DNA of 34,520 bases, from positions 1-34,520 of the forward strand of contig JAFAQB010000114.1 of NCBI GenBank assembly GCA_019246625.1, written 5' to 3'. Of this stretch, positions 1 through 7,823 are shown in pieces. The position numbers and the translations under genes were made by a program. Each line of letters opens with the position of its first letter. Position 1 is the stretch's first letter. Under the pieces are notes generated by a model. It did not search any database. It was not told the origin of the DNA and saw only the letters and a list, made by a program, of their open reading frames with translations. Source of the DNA: Nitrososphaeraceae archaeon (GTDB lineage: Archaea > Thermoproteota > Nitrososphaeria > Nitrososphaerales > Nitrososphaeraceae).

Positions 1-907
1 TGTTCTGTTCTATCTCTTCCCTAGTCATTTCTGCTTGTGCTAGGCCAATTATTTCTCCTTTAAGTGTATAGACACCAACAAGCTCGCTCTTCCCCAAATC
101 CTTCGGTACCGAAATTATGCCAGGAACCGCTAGTTGGGCGCCATGACATAGAGCATCAACAGCTGTATCGCGAATAACAGTAGCACGAATACCCTCAAGA
201 CAATGCTCAATAGGTCTTACTAAACTACGAAGTTTAAATTCATCATTCTTTTCTTTGTATATATGAAATGCATCTGCTAGGTCATGAAGCTTTACAAAGG
301 TTTGTCGCTCCGACAGATTAGAGACTTGTGTTCTTCTCAATTCTATCATGGTTGCTCCAGCACCTAAAACCTCTCCTATATCATAAATCACCTTTCGAAT
401 ATACGTGCCTGCCTGACAAACAACATGGAGCAACACGAGCCTGTCATGTCCATCGGTCTTTTCACAAAGGTATATCGTTCTGATGCGCGTGGCCCTTTTT
501 ACAGATGAGCGTTGGGGGGGCTTTTGGTAAATATCACCGTTAAAACATTTAACTACCGAAAGTAATCTTTCATCGCTCGTGTTCGCATGTAACCTAGCTA
601 AGGCATAGTATTCTTTTTGACCAAGCAGTAATACTGAAAGTGCTTTGGTTCCTTCACCGAGACCAACTGGCAAAAGCCCCGTGGCATAAGGGTCCAAAGT
701 GCCGCTATGCCCAGCCTTTTCGATCTCCAATATTCTTTTAATCCATGCCACCACCTCATGGCTCGTTGGGCCACAAGGCTTGTCGAGTAAGACTAAGCCA
801 TAATCAAGTAATGAAGAGATTGGCCTCATGTTTGGATAATGTCCATAGGTATCGTTTGTAATATCATCGTCTACCTTCACCAGATTTTCAAGTTGCGGTA
901 ATATCAA
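1..907 (-). CDS. cbf5: Cbf5/TruB-type tRNA and rRNA pseudouridine synthase, C-terminus cut by window edge
   Basis: Catalytic subunit of archaeal H/ACA RNPs; it makes pseudouridine in rRNA (guide RNA dependent) and tRNA U55. Read by hand on the minus strand, the frame is open from position 1 up to a stop just above 920. It contains the N-terminal signature YGLVLLDKPCGPTSHEVV, the catalytic loop GHSGTLDPYATGLLPVG with the active-site Asp (about 680-715), the GTYIRK motif, and the first part of a PUA domain (AVPGIISVPKDLGKSELVGV), where it leaves the window. About 302 codons are visible; the family usually has 330-340, so only a short C-terminus is missing. Start is uncertain: I use TTG at 907 because archaeal Cbf5 has about 20 residues before the LDKP motif; GTG at 880 or ATG at 829 are alternatives. 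It is the last visible gene of the ribosomal-protein/kinase operon, a conserved archaeal position. Confidence 0.93.
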   Translation of the reverse strand, partial: MILPQLENLVKVDDDITNDTYGHYPNMRPISSLLDYGLVLLDKPCGPTSHEVVAWIKRILEIEKAGHSGTLDPYATGLLPVGLGEGTKALSVLLLGQKEYYALARLHANTSDERLLSVVKCFNGDIYQKPPQRSSVKRATRIRTIYLCEKTDGHDRLVLLHVVCQAGTYIRKVIYDIGEVLGAGATMIELRRTQVSNLSERQTFVKLHDLADAFHIYKEKNDEFKLRSLVRPIEHCLEGIRATVIRDTAVDALCHGAQLAVPGIISVPKDLGKSELVGVYTLKGEIIGLAQAEMTREEIEQN

Positions 908-936
908 ATTAATTAATACTGATCTCTACTTGAATG

Positions 937-1521
937 CTAAGCTATAAGATGCTTTATTATACTCTTTGATATTTCAATCAATGAATCGAGGCTTATCAAG
1001 TCTGTATTAAGAGAGAAGTCAAAAACATTTAGATCCTCACCAAAGTTGAATCCATATAACTTTCGATAAATTTTTTTGTTCTCTTGATCCCTTGCCTTAA
1101 TAATCTTTTTAGCTTTAAGTAAACTCAGATTGTCCCTGTTAGCCATCCTTTTTGCTCGGTTGTCTTGAGAACCTTTTAACCAAAACTTAATAGGATCCTG
1201 AACCAACCAGGGCAACGTATAGCTGGTAATAACGGCCTTTCCCAATCTTACGATTTCAAGAAGTTTTTGATCCACTTGCTTATCGAAACATAAATTTCTT
1301 TTTCTCTCTTCCATGAATATTTTTGCTTGTTGGGTATCCCACCAGTCTTTTCCAGAGATTAGATATCCTTTGTCACCAGCCAACAATTTTAGAATATCAC
1401 CGCCATTATATATTTTAAAACCAAATTCTCTCGCAAGCTCAGCAGCTATGGTTGTCTTTCCCACGGCAGGCCAACCAGAAATCACAATGCTGATTTTATT
1501 ATTATTGTTGTAACTGGTCAT
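937..1521 (-). CDS. cmk: Cytidylate kinase (archaeal CMP kinase)
   Basis: Phosphorylates CMP/dCMP with ATP for pyrimidine nucleotide supply in the cytoplasm. The P-loop GWPAVGKTT lies about 20 residues from the N-terminus, followed by the archaeal Cmk segment FGFKIYNGGDILKLLA for CMP binding, a KFWLKGSQDNRAKRMANRD lid region rich in Arg, and a ArgAsp-containing helix (KARDQENKKIYRKLYGF). The product is about 194 residues, as in other archaeal Cmk. I place the start at ATG 1521, which gives a short leader before the P-loop; a GTG at 1539 would overlap adkA by 11 bases and add six residues. The N-terminus has a run of four Asn. It follows adkA directly and precedes cbf5, so it is cotranscribed with the ribosomal genes. 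Confidence 0.92.
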   Translation of the reverse strand: MTSYNNNNKISIVISGWPAVGKTTIAAELAREFGFKIYNGGDILKLLAGDKGYLISGKDWWDTQQAKIFMEERKRNLCFDKQVDQKLLEIVRLGKAVITSYTLPWLVQDPIKFWLKGSQDNRAKRMANRDNLSLLKAKKIIKARDQENKKIYRKLYGFNFGEDLNVFDFSLNTDLISLDSLIEISKSIIKHLIA

Positions 1522-1528
1522 TTTAGCT

Positions 1529-2125
1529 TCATCTATCACATAGCACTTTGACTATATTCAAGGCTGCATTCTCTATTTTATTGTCGTTATTTCTAATGAC
1601 AACGAACGGAGACCCAGTTAGCATAGAACAAGACGCAACCATTACTCTTAGAATATCCAATTCATAATGAATATCTTGTGTAGATACAATATCTCTATCA
1701 CGTGATTTGTCAGCTTTTCTCCTTTCGGCTATCTCTTCAGCCTCTGCAACGACCATGACAAAGTGCGTTGGTTTTATAATATCAAGTACATGCAGAGGAA
1801 GACCTGGATAATATCCATCAATCGTTTTTATAAATAAGTGAGTATCAATAATAACAATGCCATCCTTTATTTTTGCAATTCTTTTCGCAGCCGTTTCTTG
1901 AAGTTGTCTCTGCTTTGCCAAAGACAGCTTTCGCAATTCATCTCTGTTTCTCACCCCGATTTTACCTGCCTCTTCTAACATCACAGTCCCAAATACCGCT
2001 ACTGTAGCTTTAAGCTCCTTGTGACTAAGTTTTTCCGCTACTAGAGATACTATCGATGTCTTTCCTACACCTGGTATTCCAACTATTATTACACGTTTAT
2101 TATTATTATTATTATTTTCTACCAA
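1529..2125 (-). CDS. adkA: Adenylate kinase, archaeal AdkA type
   Basis: Interconverts AMP + ATP and two ADP. The P-loop GIPGVGKTS follows a short leader; the AdkA-specific segment ATVAVFGTVMLEEAGK and the DELRKLSLAKQRQLQ helix are typical of archaeal trimeric adenylate kinases rather than bacterial Adk. VIIDTHLFIKTIDGYYPGLP is the AMP/Walker-B-like strand. Length of 198 residues matches the family (about 190-200). The start is a TTG at 2125 that overlaps the last 14 bases of secY, so expression is probably coupled. An uninterrupted AAT repeat encodes six Asn at residues 4-9, just before the P-loop strand. In many archaea the same gene sits directly after secY, which supports the call. Confidence 0.94.
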   Translation of the reverse strand: MVENNNNNNKRVIIVGIPGVGKTSIVSLVAEKLSHKELKATVAVFGTVMLEEAGKIGVRNRDELRKLSLAKQRQLQETAAKRIAKIKDGIVIIDTHLFIKTIDGYYPGLPLHVLDIIKPTHFVMVVAEAEEIAERRKADKSRDRDIVSTQDIHYELDILRVMVASCSMLTGSPFVVIRNNDNKIENAALNIVKVLCDR

Positions 2126-3542
2126 GAATCGCCGCCAATTTAGGCATGTGTGTATCTACTTGCTCTTTTATGAGTAAATTGTAATAATTGACAAGAATGT
2201 CTACCATTAGCAGAATACCAATTCCCGAACCGAATACGTTCAAAACATTTGATGCCGATGCCAATAAACCAATTATAATGGAGCCTAGGATTGTAACCGA
2301 TGGAATGTATTTATTAAGTAGAACCTGTACTGATCCCTCTGAACGCCTAAAGCCAGGGACCTGAACTTCAGCATCTAACAGATTCTTAGCAGCAGATTTG
2401 GCCGACAAGCCCCCTAATTCTACCCACAATCTACCAAAAACCGTTACAATAGCTGTGAGAAACACGACGTATGCCACGGCTCTTACGGGATCTTGTGTTG
2501 CAGCATCTAAGCTCTGGGGTGAAGTAATATAATACAACAAACCTCCAGTGGGAGTCTGAGGTCTCCCGGGATCAAATTGAGCTATCCAATTGAAAACAGG
2601 GTTGTCATTTTGAGGATTATAGTTAGCCCACAACATCTGTCCCATAAAAACAGCATTAGCGAGTAAGGCAGACGATAGAATTACAGGAATGTTCGACGTA
2701 TATAGCAACTTGATTGGATAAACTGCAGTAAAGCCCCTATATTTTGTGGAAACAATAGGTATGTCTATATGTATACCTTGGACATATACTAATACCAGTA
2801 GCACAAGAGATGTTATTATCAGGCCAAATATGCTTGGAAGCTGACCCGATCTGAACAATGTATCTCCAATATGACCATTGGTAGCAGAGTTGATAATAAA
2901 AGGAAGTATCCCCACAGGCCCATCTTGAGCAGGTAGTGGACTAAATATACTCCAGAGGATTCCTTGTGCGACACCAGCCATGATGAAAAGGCTAATACCG
3001 GAGCCTAATCCCCAACCCTTTTGAACTAATTCGTCCAGCAGCATTACAATTATACTAGATCCAACCAGCTGACTGACTAGGATCACTATAAATTCTGGAC
3101 GCGCCACCAGATGACCGTAAACGCTTGTGCCATACAGAGAACCTTCTGCTATGATTACTATTATTGTTACTATCTTTGTAGCTGATGTAAACAAAGACCG
3201 ATCGTCAGGATTTTTGAAATTGAGTTTCAGGAGATCAGAACCCTTGAGGAGCTGCATGAGCAAACCGGCTGTAACTATTGGACCAATTCCAAGTTCTAAG
3301 AGAGTTCCCTGCTGTGCTGCGAAAATAACTCTGGCAAATGCTAGAAAATCGAACTTTGGATCACTTGTAACGCCATATAGGGGGATTTGTCCCATGATCA
3401 AATAAGCAAAAAGAGCAATCCCACTCCAAACAAACTTCTCCGTAAGCGTGATCTTCTTCTTTGGCTTCTCAACTTGAGGAATGTATGCGGATACTTTTTT
3501 AATGACCCGTCTTAATACGCTTTCATTATCTGTAGTATTCAT
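2112..3542 (-). CDS. secY: Preprotein translocase channel subunit SecY
   Basis: Pore-forming subunit of the SecYE-beta channel in the cytoplasmic membrane. The 476-residue protein has ten predicted hydrophobic segments. Recognisable parts are the plug region (QIPLYGVTSD), the TM2 segment beginning LELGIGPIVTAGLLMQLL, the GSGISLFIMAGVAQGI stretch, and the cytoplasmic loop around VSTKYRGFTAVYPIKLLYTSNIPVIL, which is diagnostic for archaeal/eukaryotic SecY/Sec61alpha. Length is normal for archaea. The ATG at 3542 overlaps the uL15 stop codon as ATGA, and the 3' end overlaps adkA. A secreted-protein-rich right half of the window is the kind of cargo it would move. Confidence 0.97.
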   Translation of the reverse strand: MNTTDNESVLRRVIKKVSAYIPQVEKPKKKITLTEKFVWSGIALFAYLIMGQIPLYGVTSDPKFDFLAFARVIFAAQQGTLLELGIGPIVTAGLLMQLLKGSDLLKLNFKNPDDRSLFTSATKIVTIIVIIAEGSLYGTSVYGHLVARPEFIVILVSQLVGSSIIVMLLDELVQKGWGLGSGISLFIMAGVAQGILWSIFSPLPAQDGPVGILPFIINSATNGHIGDTLFRSGQLPSIFGLIITSLVLLVLVYVQGIHIDIPIVSTKYRGFTAVYPIKLLYTSNIPVILSSALLANAVFMGQMLWANYNPQNDNPVFNWIAQFDPGRPQTPTGGLLYYITSPQSLDAATQDPVRAVAYVVFLTAIVTVFGRLWVELGGLSAKSAAKNLLDAEVQVPGFRRSEGSVQVLLNKYIPSVTILGSIIIGLLASASNVLNVFGSGIGILLMVDILVNYYNLLIKEQVDTHMPKLAAILGRK

Positions 3543-3958
3543 TTGACTACTTCTCCTCCAATAGATTCGATTCGTTCCTTGGCATTCCTTGATGCCTTTG
3601 CAACCCTGACTGTGAAAGCGCCAGTCGGGTTGCCGCCGCCAAGTAGTTTGTCGTATCCAAGGGATGTCAAGTCTAAAATGACTTTGCCGTCGCTCTCAAC
3701 CTTTCCATATTTAGCAAAGACTGAATCCAAATCTTTTATATTTATCCATCTATGGACTTGATTCCGGTTAAAGGAATTGAATGGGTCATGACCAAAATGA
3801 TTGGGTTCTTCAATAACCGTTCGAATCCAGAGATGCTTATGTTTACCTGCCTGCCCTACACCTCCTCTGGCTCCCGCTTGTCTGTGCTGACCAATTTGTC
3901 CCCACCCGCAGTAACGACTGCCTCTTTGCCTTCTACTTTTTCTAAATCTGGTAGCCAT
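3539..3958 (-). CDS. rpl15: 50S ribosomal protein uL15
   Basis: Large-subunit protein. The N-terminus RKSRRQRGSRYCGWGQIGQH and the Gly-rich GARGGVGQAGKHKH stretch are the archaeal uL15 signature; the C-terminal half (GYDKLLGGGNPTGAFTVRV) forms the globular domain. I choose ATG 3958, giving 139 residues, because the protein family starts M-A-T-R-x-R-K-S; an upstream ATG at 3979 would add seven unrelated residues. A TATA-like element lies 20-33 bases above this start (3977-3991), so this gene may also have its own leaderless transcript inside the operon. The stop overlaps the secY start by four bases. Confidence 0.95.
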   Translation of the reverse strand: MATRFRKSRRQRGSRYCGWGQIGQHRQAGARGGVGQAGKHKHLWIRTVIEEPNHFGHDPFNSFNRNQVHRWINIKDLDSVFAKYGKVESDGKVILDLTSLGYDKLLGGGNPTGAFTVRVAKASRNAKERIESIGGEVVK

Positions 3959-3976
3959 AATTATCGATACATTCTC

Positions 3977-3991
3977 CATATATTAAATAGG
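3977..3991 (-). promoter_or_regulatory. TATA box for internal uL15-secY promoter
   Basis: On the minus strand the sequence reads CTATTTAATATATGG, centred about 27 bases upstream of the uL15 ATG at 3958. That spacing is what archaeal leaderless promoters show, and the 80-base gap to uL30 leaves room for it. Assigned by position and composition only. Confidence 0.45.
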
Positions 3992-4040
3992 AACGTGATT
4001 TAAAATGAACATGTCACCTTAAATAAGTCTTTTGCTGCAT

Positions 4041-4502
4041 TCATAGCATATTCTTTACCAGCTGGATCAATTGTTGGTTCTCTCCAAGAATCCCGTTTTG
4101 AGCAAACTGAGTCTTGGTTTTTCGCCTGAATCCGCCCCTGGGTGGAGCAAGTGCGAACCACGGTTTTATGGTTTTTAATTTGGATAATGTTCTTATTTTA
4201 TTTTCTGCTATAGCTATTGCTAGCTCCTCGATATTCTTGTATTCGTTTGGCAGATCAGAATTTGTAAGCGCTTTGTAACCATTTTTTCGTCCCCTCTTTT
4301 CCAATAGTTCTTTTACAAAGCTCGCGTCAACAGAAGTCCAGGCAACTATATCTTTTACTTTTCTTAGCATGCCCAGCGTTTCATAATTTTCAGCAATGAT
4401 TGTAGCTCGAAACTTTTTATCAAGATTTAAATTATCCAGAGTTTTTTTAGCCCAAATTGGGATGTTAACTGTTCCCCTTATTCTTACGACCAAATATGCC
4501 AT
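4041..4502 (-). CDS. rpl30: 50S ribosomal protein uL30 (archaeal long form)
   Basis: Large-subunit protein of the archaeal/eukaryotic L7-type long form (about 153 residues, against 60 in bacteria). The N-terminal MAYLVVRIRGTVNIP strand and the TLGMLRKVKDIVAW motif are conserved; the C-terminal part carries the family's GYKALT and the basic APPRGGFRRKTKTQF tail contacting rRNA. Start chosen at ATG 4502, where homology begins; TTG 4517 and two ATGs between would add a few residues. A GGTTAGG stretch sits just upstream of 4502. It lies eleven bases after the uS5 stop. Confidence 0.94.
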   Translation of the reverse strand: MAYLVVRIRGTVNIPIWAKKTLDNLNLDKKFRATIIAENYETLGMLRKVKDIVAWTSVDASFVKELLEKRGRKNGYKALTNSDLPNEYKNIEELAIAIAENKIRTLSKLKTIKPWFALAPPRGGFRRKTKTQFAQNGILGENQQLIQLVKNML

Positions 4503-4513
4503 CCTAACCATCA

Positions 4514-5134
4514 TCAACCCGTGACGTAAGTACCTCTAAGAGCACTGAATATCGCCTTTGTTGTAGAAGACATTGTATTAGTTGATCCAAAGGATTTAGT
4601 CCAGGCATCCTTTAATCCTGCCAACTTCAAAAGGCTTTTGATATTTTCTCCAGCAACTAAACCTAGACCTCTGGGACCTGGAACAATGTCTATAGTTACG
4701 CTGCCTCCCTTTCCCTGAACTTTAAACGGAACCGAGTGAAGCTGGCTGCACCTACATTCCCAACTGCCGCACCCTAGCTTGATTGGAATTACATTAAGAT
4801 AAGCTGCATTGGTAGCCTTGTCAATAGCAATACGCATTTGAGATGCCTTGCCTTTGCCAATCCCAAACCATCCTGCTTCATTTCCTACCGCAACTATGGC
4901 GCCGAAACGCGTCATTTCGCCAGCATCAGTCTGCTTTTGCACGATACCAACATGAACAACTTGGCTTTTTATCTCTGGGAGCAAATGTCTAACAATTTCA
5001 GCTTCTTGGATCCTCATACCATTTTCATAGACCTGATCCATAGAACTGATTTTGCCGCTCGCTACTTGGCCACCTAGAATGGTACGGGGTTTCCAATCTA
5101 AGTGATGCTCCTGCTGTTTAGAGTACCGGCTCAA
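4514..5134 (-). CDS. rps5: 30S ribosomal protein uS5
   Basis: Small-subunit protein near the decoding site. The N-terminal WKPRTILGGQVASGKISSMDQV is the archaeal-type leader; the S5 dsRNA-binding signature follows (IVAVGNEAGWFGIGKGKASQM), then the C-terminal domain with VPGPRGLGLVAGENIKSLLKLAGLKD. Length 206 residues is normal for archaea. It follows uL18 after a 79-base gap that shows no other gene and precedes uL30. Confidence 0.96.
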   Translation of the reverse strand: MSRYSKQQEHHLDWKPRTILGGQVASGKISSMDQVYENGMRIQEAEIVRHLLPEIKSQVVHVGIVQKQTDAGEMTRFGAIVAVGNEAGWFGIGKGKASQMRIAIDKATNAAYLNVIPIKLGCGSWECRCSQLHSVPFKVQGKGGSVTIDIVPGPRGLGLVAGENIKSLLKLAGLKDAWTKSFGSTNTMSSTTKAIFSALRGTYVTG

Positions 5135-5213
5135 TAGATGTCATTATCTCCTGTTGTATAAGCTCTCATTTTTATCATACTCTTGCATAATTATTTGTCT
5201 TATAATACTGTGT

Positions 5214-5798
5214 CTAAATTTCATTATCATTCTTCTCTCCCTTTTTAATTCTGTTTAGGATCGATTCAAAATGAGATGGATAATCTTGAGGTTGTAATCC
5301 ATCTTTCAAAAGTGATGAAAAACGAGTATTATATTTTTCTAGGTCCTCTTTTAAGATATTTGCGTATTCAGCAATATGTCTTCCTCCTATGCGTTCCTCA
5401 GTTGGTAAAATATCTTTGGAGACGGGGACGTCAAGTCCAGCATCGATTAAACCTTTCAAAGCTGCAGCTGTTCGTGATGTAAAGGAATGTTTACCTGAAT
5501 ATAAGATCGCGCGATTGGTTCCCTTTTCAATAGATTTTTTGCCTAAAAGAAAACCGATAATATAGCAAGCAGGCAAATTGTTCATTGAACCTTTCCAACC
5601 ATACTTCCTTAGCTCCCTGCTGTGAGCGGAACAAATGACAATATCTCCAACAGAGCTGGGTTTCAACACTTGACAGATAACATTCTGGTTGCTGATCCTG
5701 ACTGTTATGAAACAACTCCTGCTGATTAGTAATGCTTCTCTTTTTCTGTAATTAGTTTTCCTTTGTCTGTTCCGCCTGAGCATAGCATTATAATTCAT
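5214..5798 (-). CDS. rpl18: 50S ribosomal protein uL18
   Basis: Binds 5S rRNA. The basic N-terminus RRNRQRKTNYRKREALL and the motif SRELRKYGWKGSMNNLPACYI are typical of archaeal uL18; TGKT-like segments (SGKHSFTSRTAAALKGLIDAGLDVP) follow. About 194 residues. The start is ATG 5798; an ATG at 5807 would add three residues. This is the first gene of the ribosomal block in this window: the upstream neighbour on the same strand is larB, not eL19, which normally precedes uL18 in archaeal spc operons. A TATA box at 5852-5862 probably drives it. Confidence 0.93.
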   Translation of the reverse strand: MNYNAMLRRNRQRKTNYRKREALLISRSCFITVRISNQNVICQVLKPSSVGDIVICSAHSRELRKYGWKGSMNNLPACYIIGFLLGKKSIEKGTNRAILYSGKHSFTSRTAAALKGLIDAGLDVPVSKDILPTEERIGGRHIAEYANILKEDLEKYNTRFSSLLKDGLQPQDYPSHFESILNRIKKGEKNDNEI

Positions 5799-5851
5799 AG
5801 TTAACATTCACCATGTATTCCTGCCAAATACGATCAGGCAAGCGGTTCTAA

Positions 5852-5862
5852 GCACTTATAAA
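5852..5862 (-). promoter_or_regulatory. TATA box of the uL18-Cbf5 operon
   Basis: The minus strand reads CGTTTATAAGTG in the short gap between the larB stop and the uL18 start. It would place transcription start near 5830 and leave a leader of about 30 bases. This supports an operon that begins at uL18 and is separate from mdh-larB. Positional evidence only. Confidence 0.5.
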
Positions 5863-5866
5863 CGTT

Positions 5867-6742
5867 TTAATGCTTTTTTTTCCTTCGCTTGTCGTCTAAC
5901 CTTTCTGTAATCGTGTCTTGTTTTCGATTCCGATATTTTGATGTAATGCTCACTTCCTTTCGTACAATTTGATTGGCTATTAATGCCGCAAACGCACCAC
6001 CACCAATGCCATTATCTATATTTACTACTGCTAGACCAAAAGTACAGCTCTGAAGCATAGATGCAAGAGCTGCAACTCCATCTGAACCAAATCCATAGCC
6101 CACAGAGGTAGGTACGCCAATGACAGGAACGTTTACTATGGAAGATACTATAGATGCTAGAGCGCCTTCCATGCCTGCAACGACAACTATAGAATTAGCG
6201 TTACGTGACATCATCTCTTCTATAGCAGGAAACAGTCTGTGCATTCCAGCAATTCCTATGTCATAACTCAGAATTGTGTCGCAACCCATAGCCTTTGCAA
6301 CCAGTCGAGCCTCTTCTGCGACTCCTATGTCAGAGGTCCCTGCTGCAAGAATGCCTACTATTCCACAGGGACCATCAAATTTGTGATCTGAAAAAGATCT
6401 AGTGGTGACCAGAATTGTCGAGCTTTTATTCCCAACCTCTACGACTAGTTTCTGTTTTCTCAATAAATTGCAAAGCTTAGGTAAAAATTCTTTTTGAACC
6501 TTGCTGACAATGACCTCTTCATTTCTATTTACAGAAGCCGAGATAATTTTTAAAAGATCCCTGTTTTCCTTTCCCATCGCAAAAATAACTTCGGGCACTT
6601 CTTTTCGGATTTCCCTATCGATATCAAGCTGTGCTAGGTTAGCCCCAATACGTTCTATCGAATGGATAGAAATATGTCTTTGTACGTCATCTATGGTAAG
6701 CTGACCCCGCGAGTATTTCTCCAATATAGCTCTTATATTCAT
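5867..6742 (-). CDS. larB: LarB, pyridinium-3,5-biscarboxylate synthase of nickel-pincer cofactor synthesis
   Basis: LarB carboxylates and hydrolyses nicotinic acid adenine dinucleotide to the bis-carboxylated mononucleotide, the first step of the nickel-pincer nucleotide (NPN) cofactor. The C-terminal half is PurE-like: FDGPCGIVGILAAGTSDIGVAEEA (split in the family as the GTSD motif), the AGMEGALASIV core and VPVIGVPTSVGYG, followed by the NIDNGIGGGAFAA segment that separates LarB from true PurE. The N-terminal helical domain (residues 1-110) is also the LarB type. At 291 residues it is near the family size (about 250-290) with a basic Lys/Arg tail. It lies 40 bases after mdh on the same strand, and larC and larE are just beyond mdh on the other strand, which argues strongly for LarB over a purine enzyme. 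Confidence 0.92.
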   Translation of the reverse strand: MNIRAILEKYSRGQLTIDDVQRHISIHSIERIGANLAQLDIDREIRKEVPEVIFAMGKENRDLLKIISASVNRNEEVIVSKVQKEFLPKLCNLLRKQKLVVEVGNKSSTILVTTRSFSDHKFDGPCGIVGILAAGTSDIGVAEEARLVAKAMGCDTILSYDIGIAGMHRLFPAIEEMMSRNANSIVVVAGMEGALASIVSSIVNVPVIGVPTSVGYGFGSDGVAALASMLQSCTFGLAVVNIDNGIGGGAFAALIANQIVRKEVSITSKYRNRKQDTITERLDDKRRKKKH

Positions 6743-6782
6743 GTTTTAACACAAATGTTATTACAATAGAAGAAATGGTCAG

Positions 6783-7697
6783 TTATATTGGCAAAGCATT
6801 AATCACATCCCTTAGACTAGCTATTCCCTGATTAAAAATATTCTGTTCAATGGTATCAAGTTCGAGTTCAATAATTTTCTCCACTCCATTGGAACCTATT
6901 ATAGTTGGCACGCCTATGCACACATTGCTAGCTCCATATTCACCCTCTAATAGAGTGGATACTGGAATAACTGACCTCTTATTTTTAATAATAGCCTCTA
7001 CCATTGTTGTGATAGCGTTTCCCGGCGCGAATATAGTCGCACCTTTCAATGCGATAACTTCAGCTGCCACCTTTTTTGTATGATCAAATATATCTTGCGC
7101 CTGCTCTTTTGAAATAACTTGGGTGAGGGGAATGCCACCTATAGAAGAGAATCTAATCAGCGGTAACATGTTCTCTCCATGTTCACCGATCACGAGTGCC
7201 TGGATGGATTGTCTAGATACCTTTGTAATATCTTGAATGAAGTTTTTGAACCTCGACAAGTCAAGCATTCCTCCCATCCCCATAACGTTATTTTTGCTAA
7301 AGCCTGTTATCTTCAAGGCTAGATAAGTCATTGGATCAAGTGGATTTGTTACAATAATTATCTTCGATTCTTTAGCATAGGTTGCTATTTTTAAGGCGAC
7401 ATTTTTTACTATATCCGCATTTGTCTTAAGGAGATCCATTCTTGTCATTCCGGGTTTTCTTCCCATTCCGGCAACGACTATAACAATGTCAGACCCTTTC
7501 ATATCCTCGTAATTAGTGGAACCTCGAATTATACAATCAGATCCTCTTTCAGCTAATTGGTGATTGATGTCCATGGCTTCTCCTTGTGGAAGTCCTTCGA
7601 CAATATCAAGCAATAATACATCATCTAGTTCTCTTAGGCCGCAGTTCAACGCTGCATATGCACCAACTTTACCTGCTCCTATGATAGTAATAGTCAT
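6783..7697 (-). CDS. mdh: Malate dehydrogenase (LDH/MDH family)
   Basis: NAD(P)-dependent oxidation of malate to oxaloacetate. The Rossmann motif [10 protein letters not shown] is at the N-terminus, with an Asp (LLDIVEG) at the end of the second strand that favours NAD. The substrate loop [14 protein letters not shown] carries the two Arg expected of MDH rather than a Gln of LDH; the [12 protein letters not shown] segment and the catalytic His in [11 protein letters not shown] are present. 304 residues is normal. A TATA box lies about 30 bases upstream of the ATG, implying a leaderless mRNA that continues into larB. In ammonia oxidisers the enzyme serves the TCA cycle; the tight link with lar genes raises the possibility of a 2-hydroxyacid link (see findings). 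Confidence 0.94.
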   Translation of the reverse strand: MTITIIGAGKVGAYAALNCGLRELDDVLLLDIVEGLPQGEAMDINHQLAERGSDCIIRGSTNYEDMKGSDIVIVVAGMGRKPGMTRMDLLKTNADIVKNVALKIATYAKESKIIIVTNPLDPMTYLALKITGFSKNNVMGMGGMLDLSRFKNFIQDITKVSRQSIQALVIGEHGENMLPLIRFSSIGGIPLTQVISKEQAQDIFDHTKKVAAEVIALKGATIFAPGNAITTMVEAIIKNKRSVIPVSTLLEGEYGASNVCIGVPTIIGSNGVEKIIELELDTIEQNIFNQGIASLRDVINALPI

Positions 7698-7722
7698 TTA
7701 AAATTGTCAAACTGTTCGATTA

Positions 7723-7732
7723 CTTATAAATC
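7723..7732 (-). promoter_or_regulatory. TATA box of the mdh-larB operon
   Basis: GATTTATAAG on the minus strand, centred about 30 bases upstream of the mdh ATG at 7697. It lies in the 126-base gap shared with the divergent larC promoter. Confidence 0.5.
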
Positions 7733-7786
7733 GTATTAGTATCTCTAATACTGAATTACATCTTAAATAGATATTTTAAAGCAAAT

Positions 7787-7796
7787 GTTATAATGA
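7787..7796 (+). promoter_or_regulatory. Probable TATA box of the larC-larE operon
   Basis: TGTTATAATG on the plus strand, about 32 bases upstream of the larC ATG at 7824. Together with the mdh TATA box it makes a compact divergent promoter for the four genes. Positional evidence only. Confidence 0.35.
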
Positions 7797-7823
7797 CACT
7801 TCTAGAGCCTTTTTCATAAATAT

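Noticed and set aside
5867-6742. Reading the gene after mdh as a purine enzyme (PurE)
   Set aside because: The PurE-like half is preceded by the LarB-type N-terminal domain, ends in the LarB segment, and sits with larC and larE.
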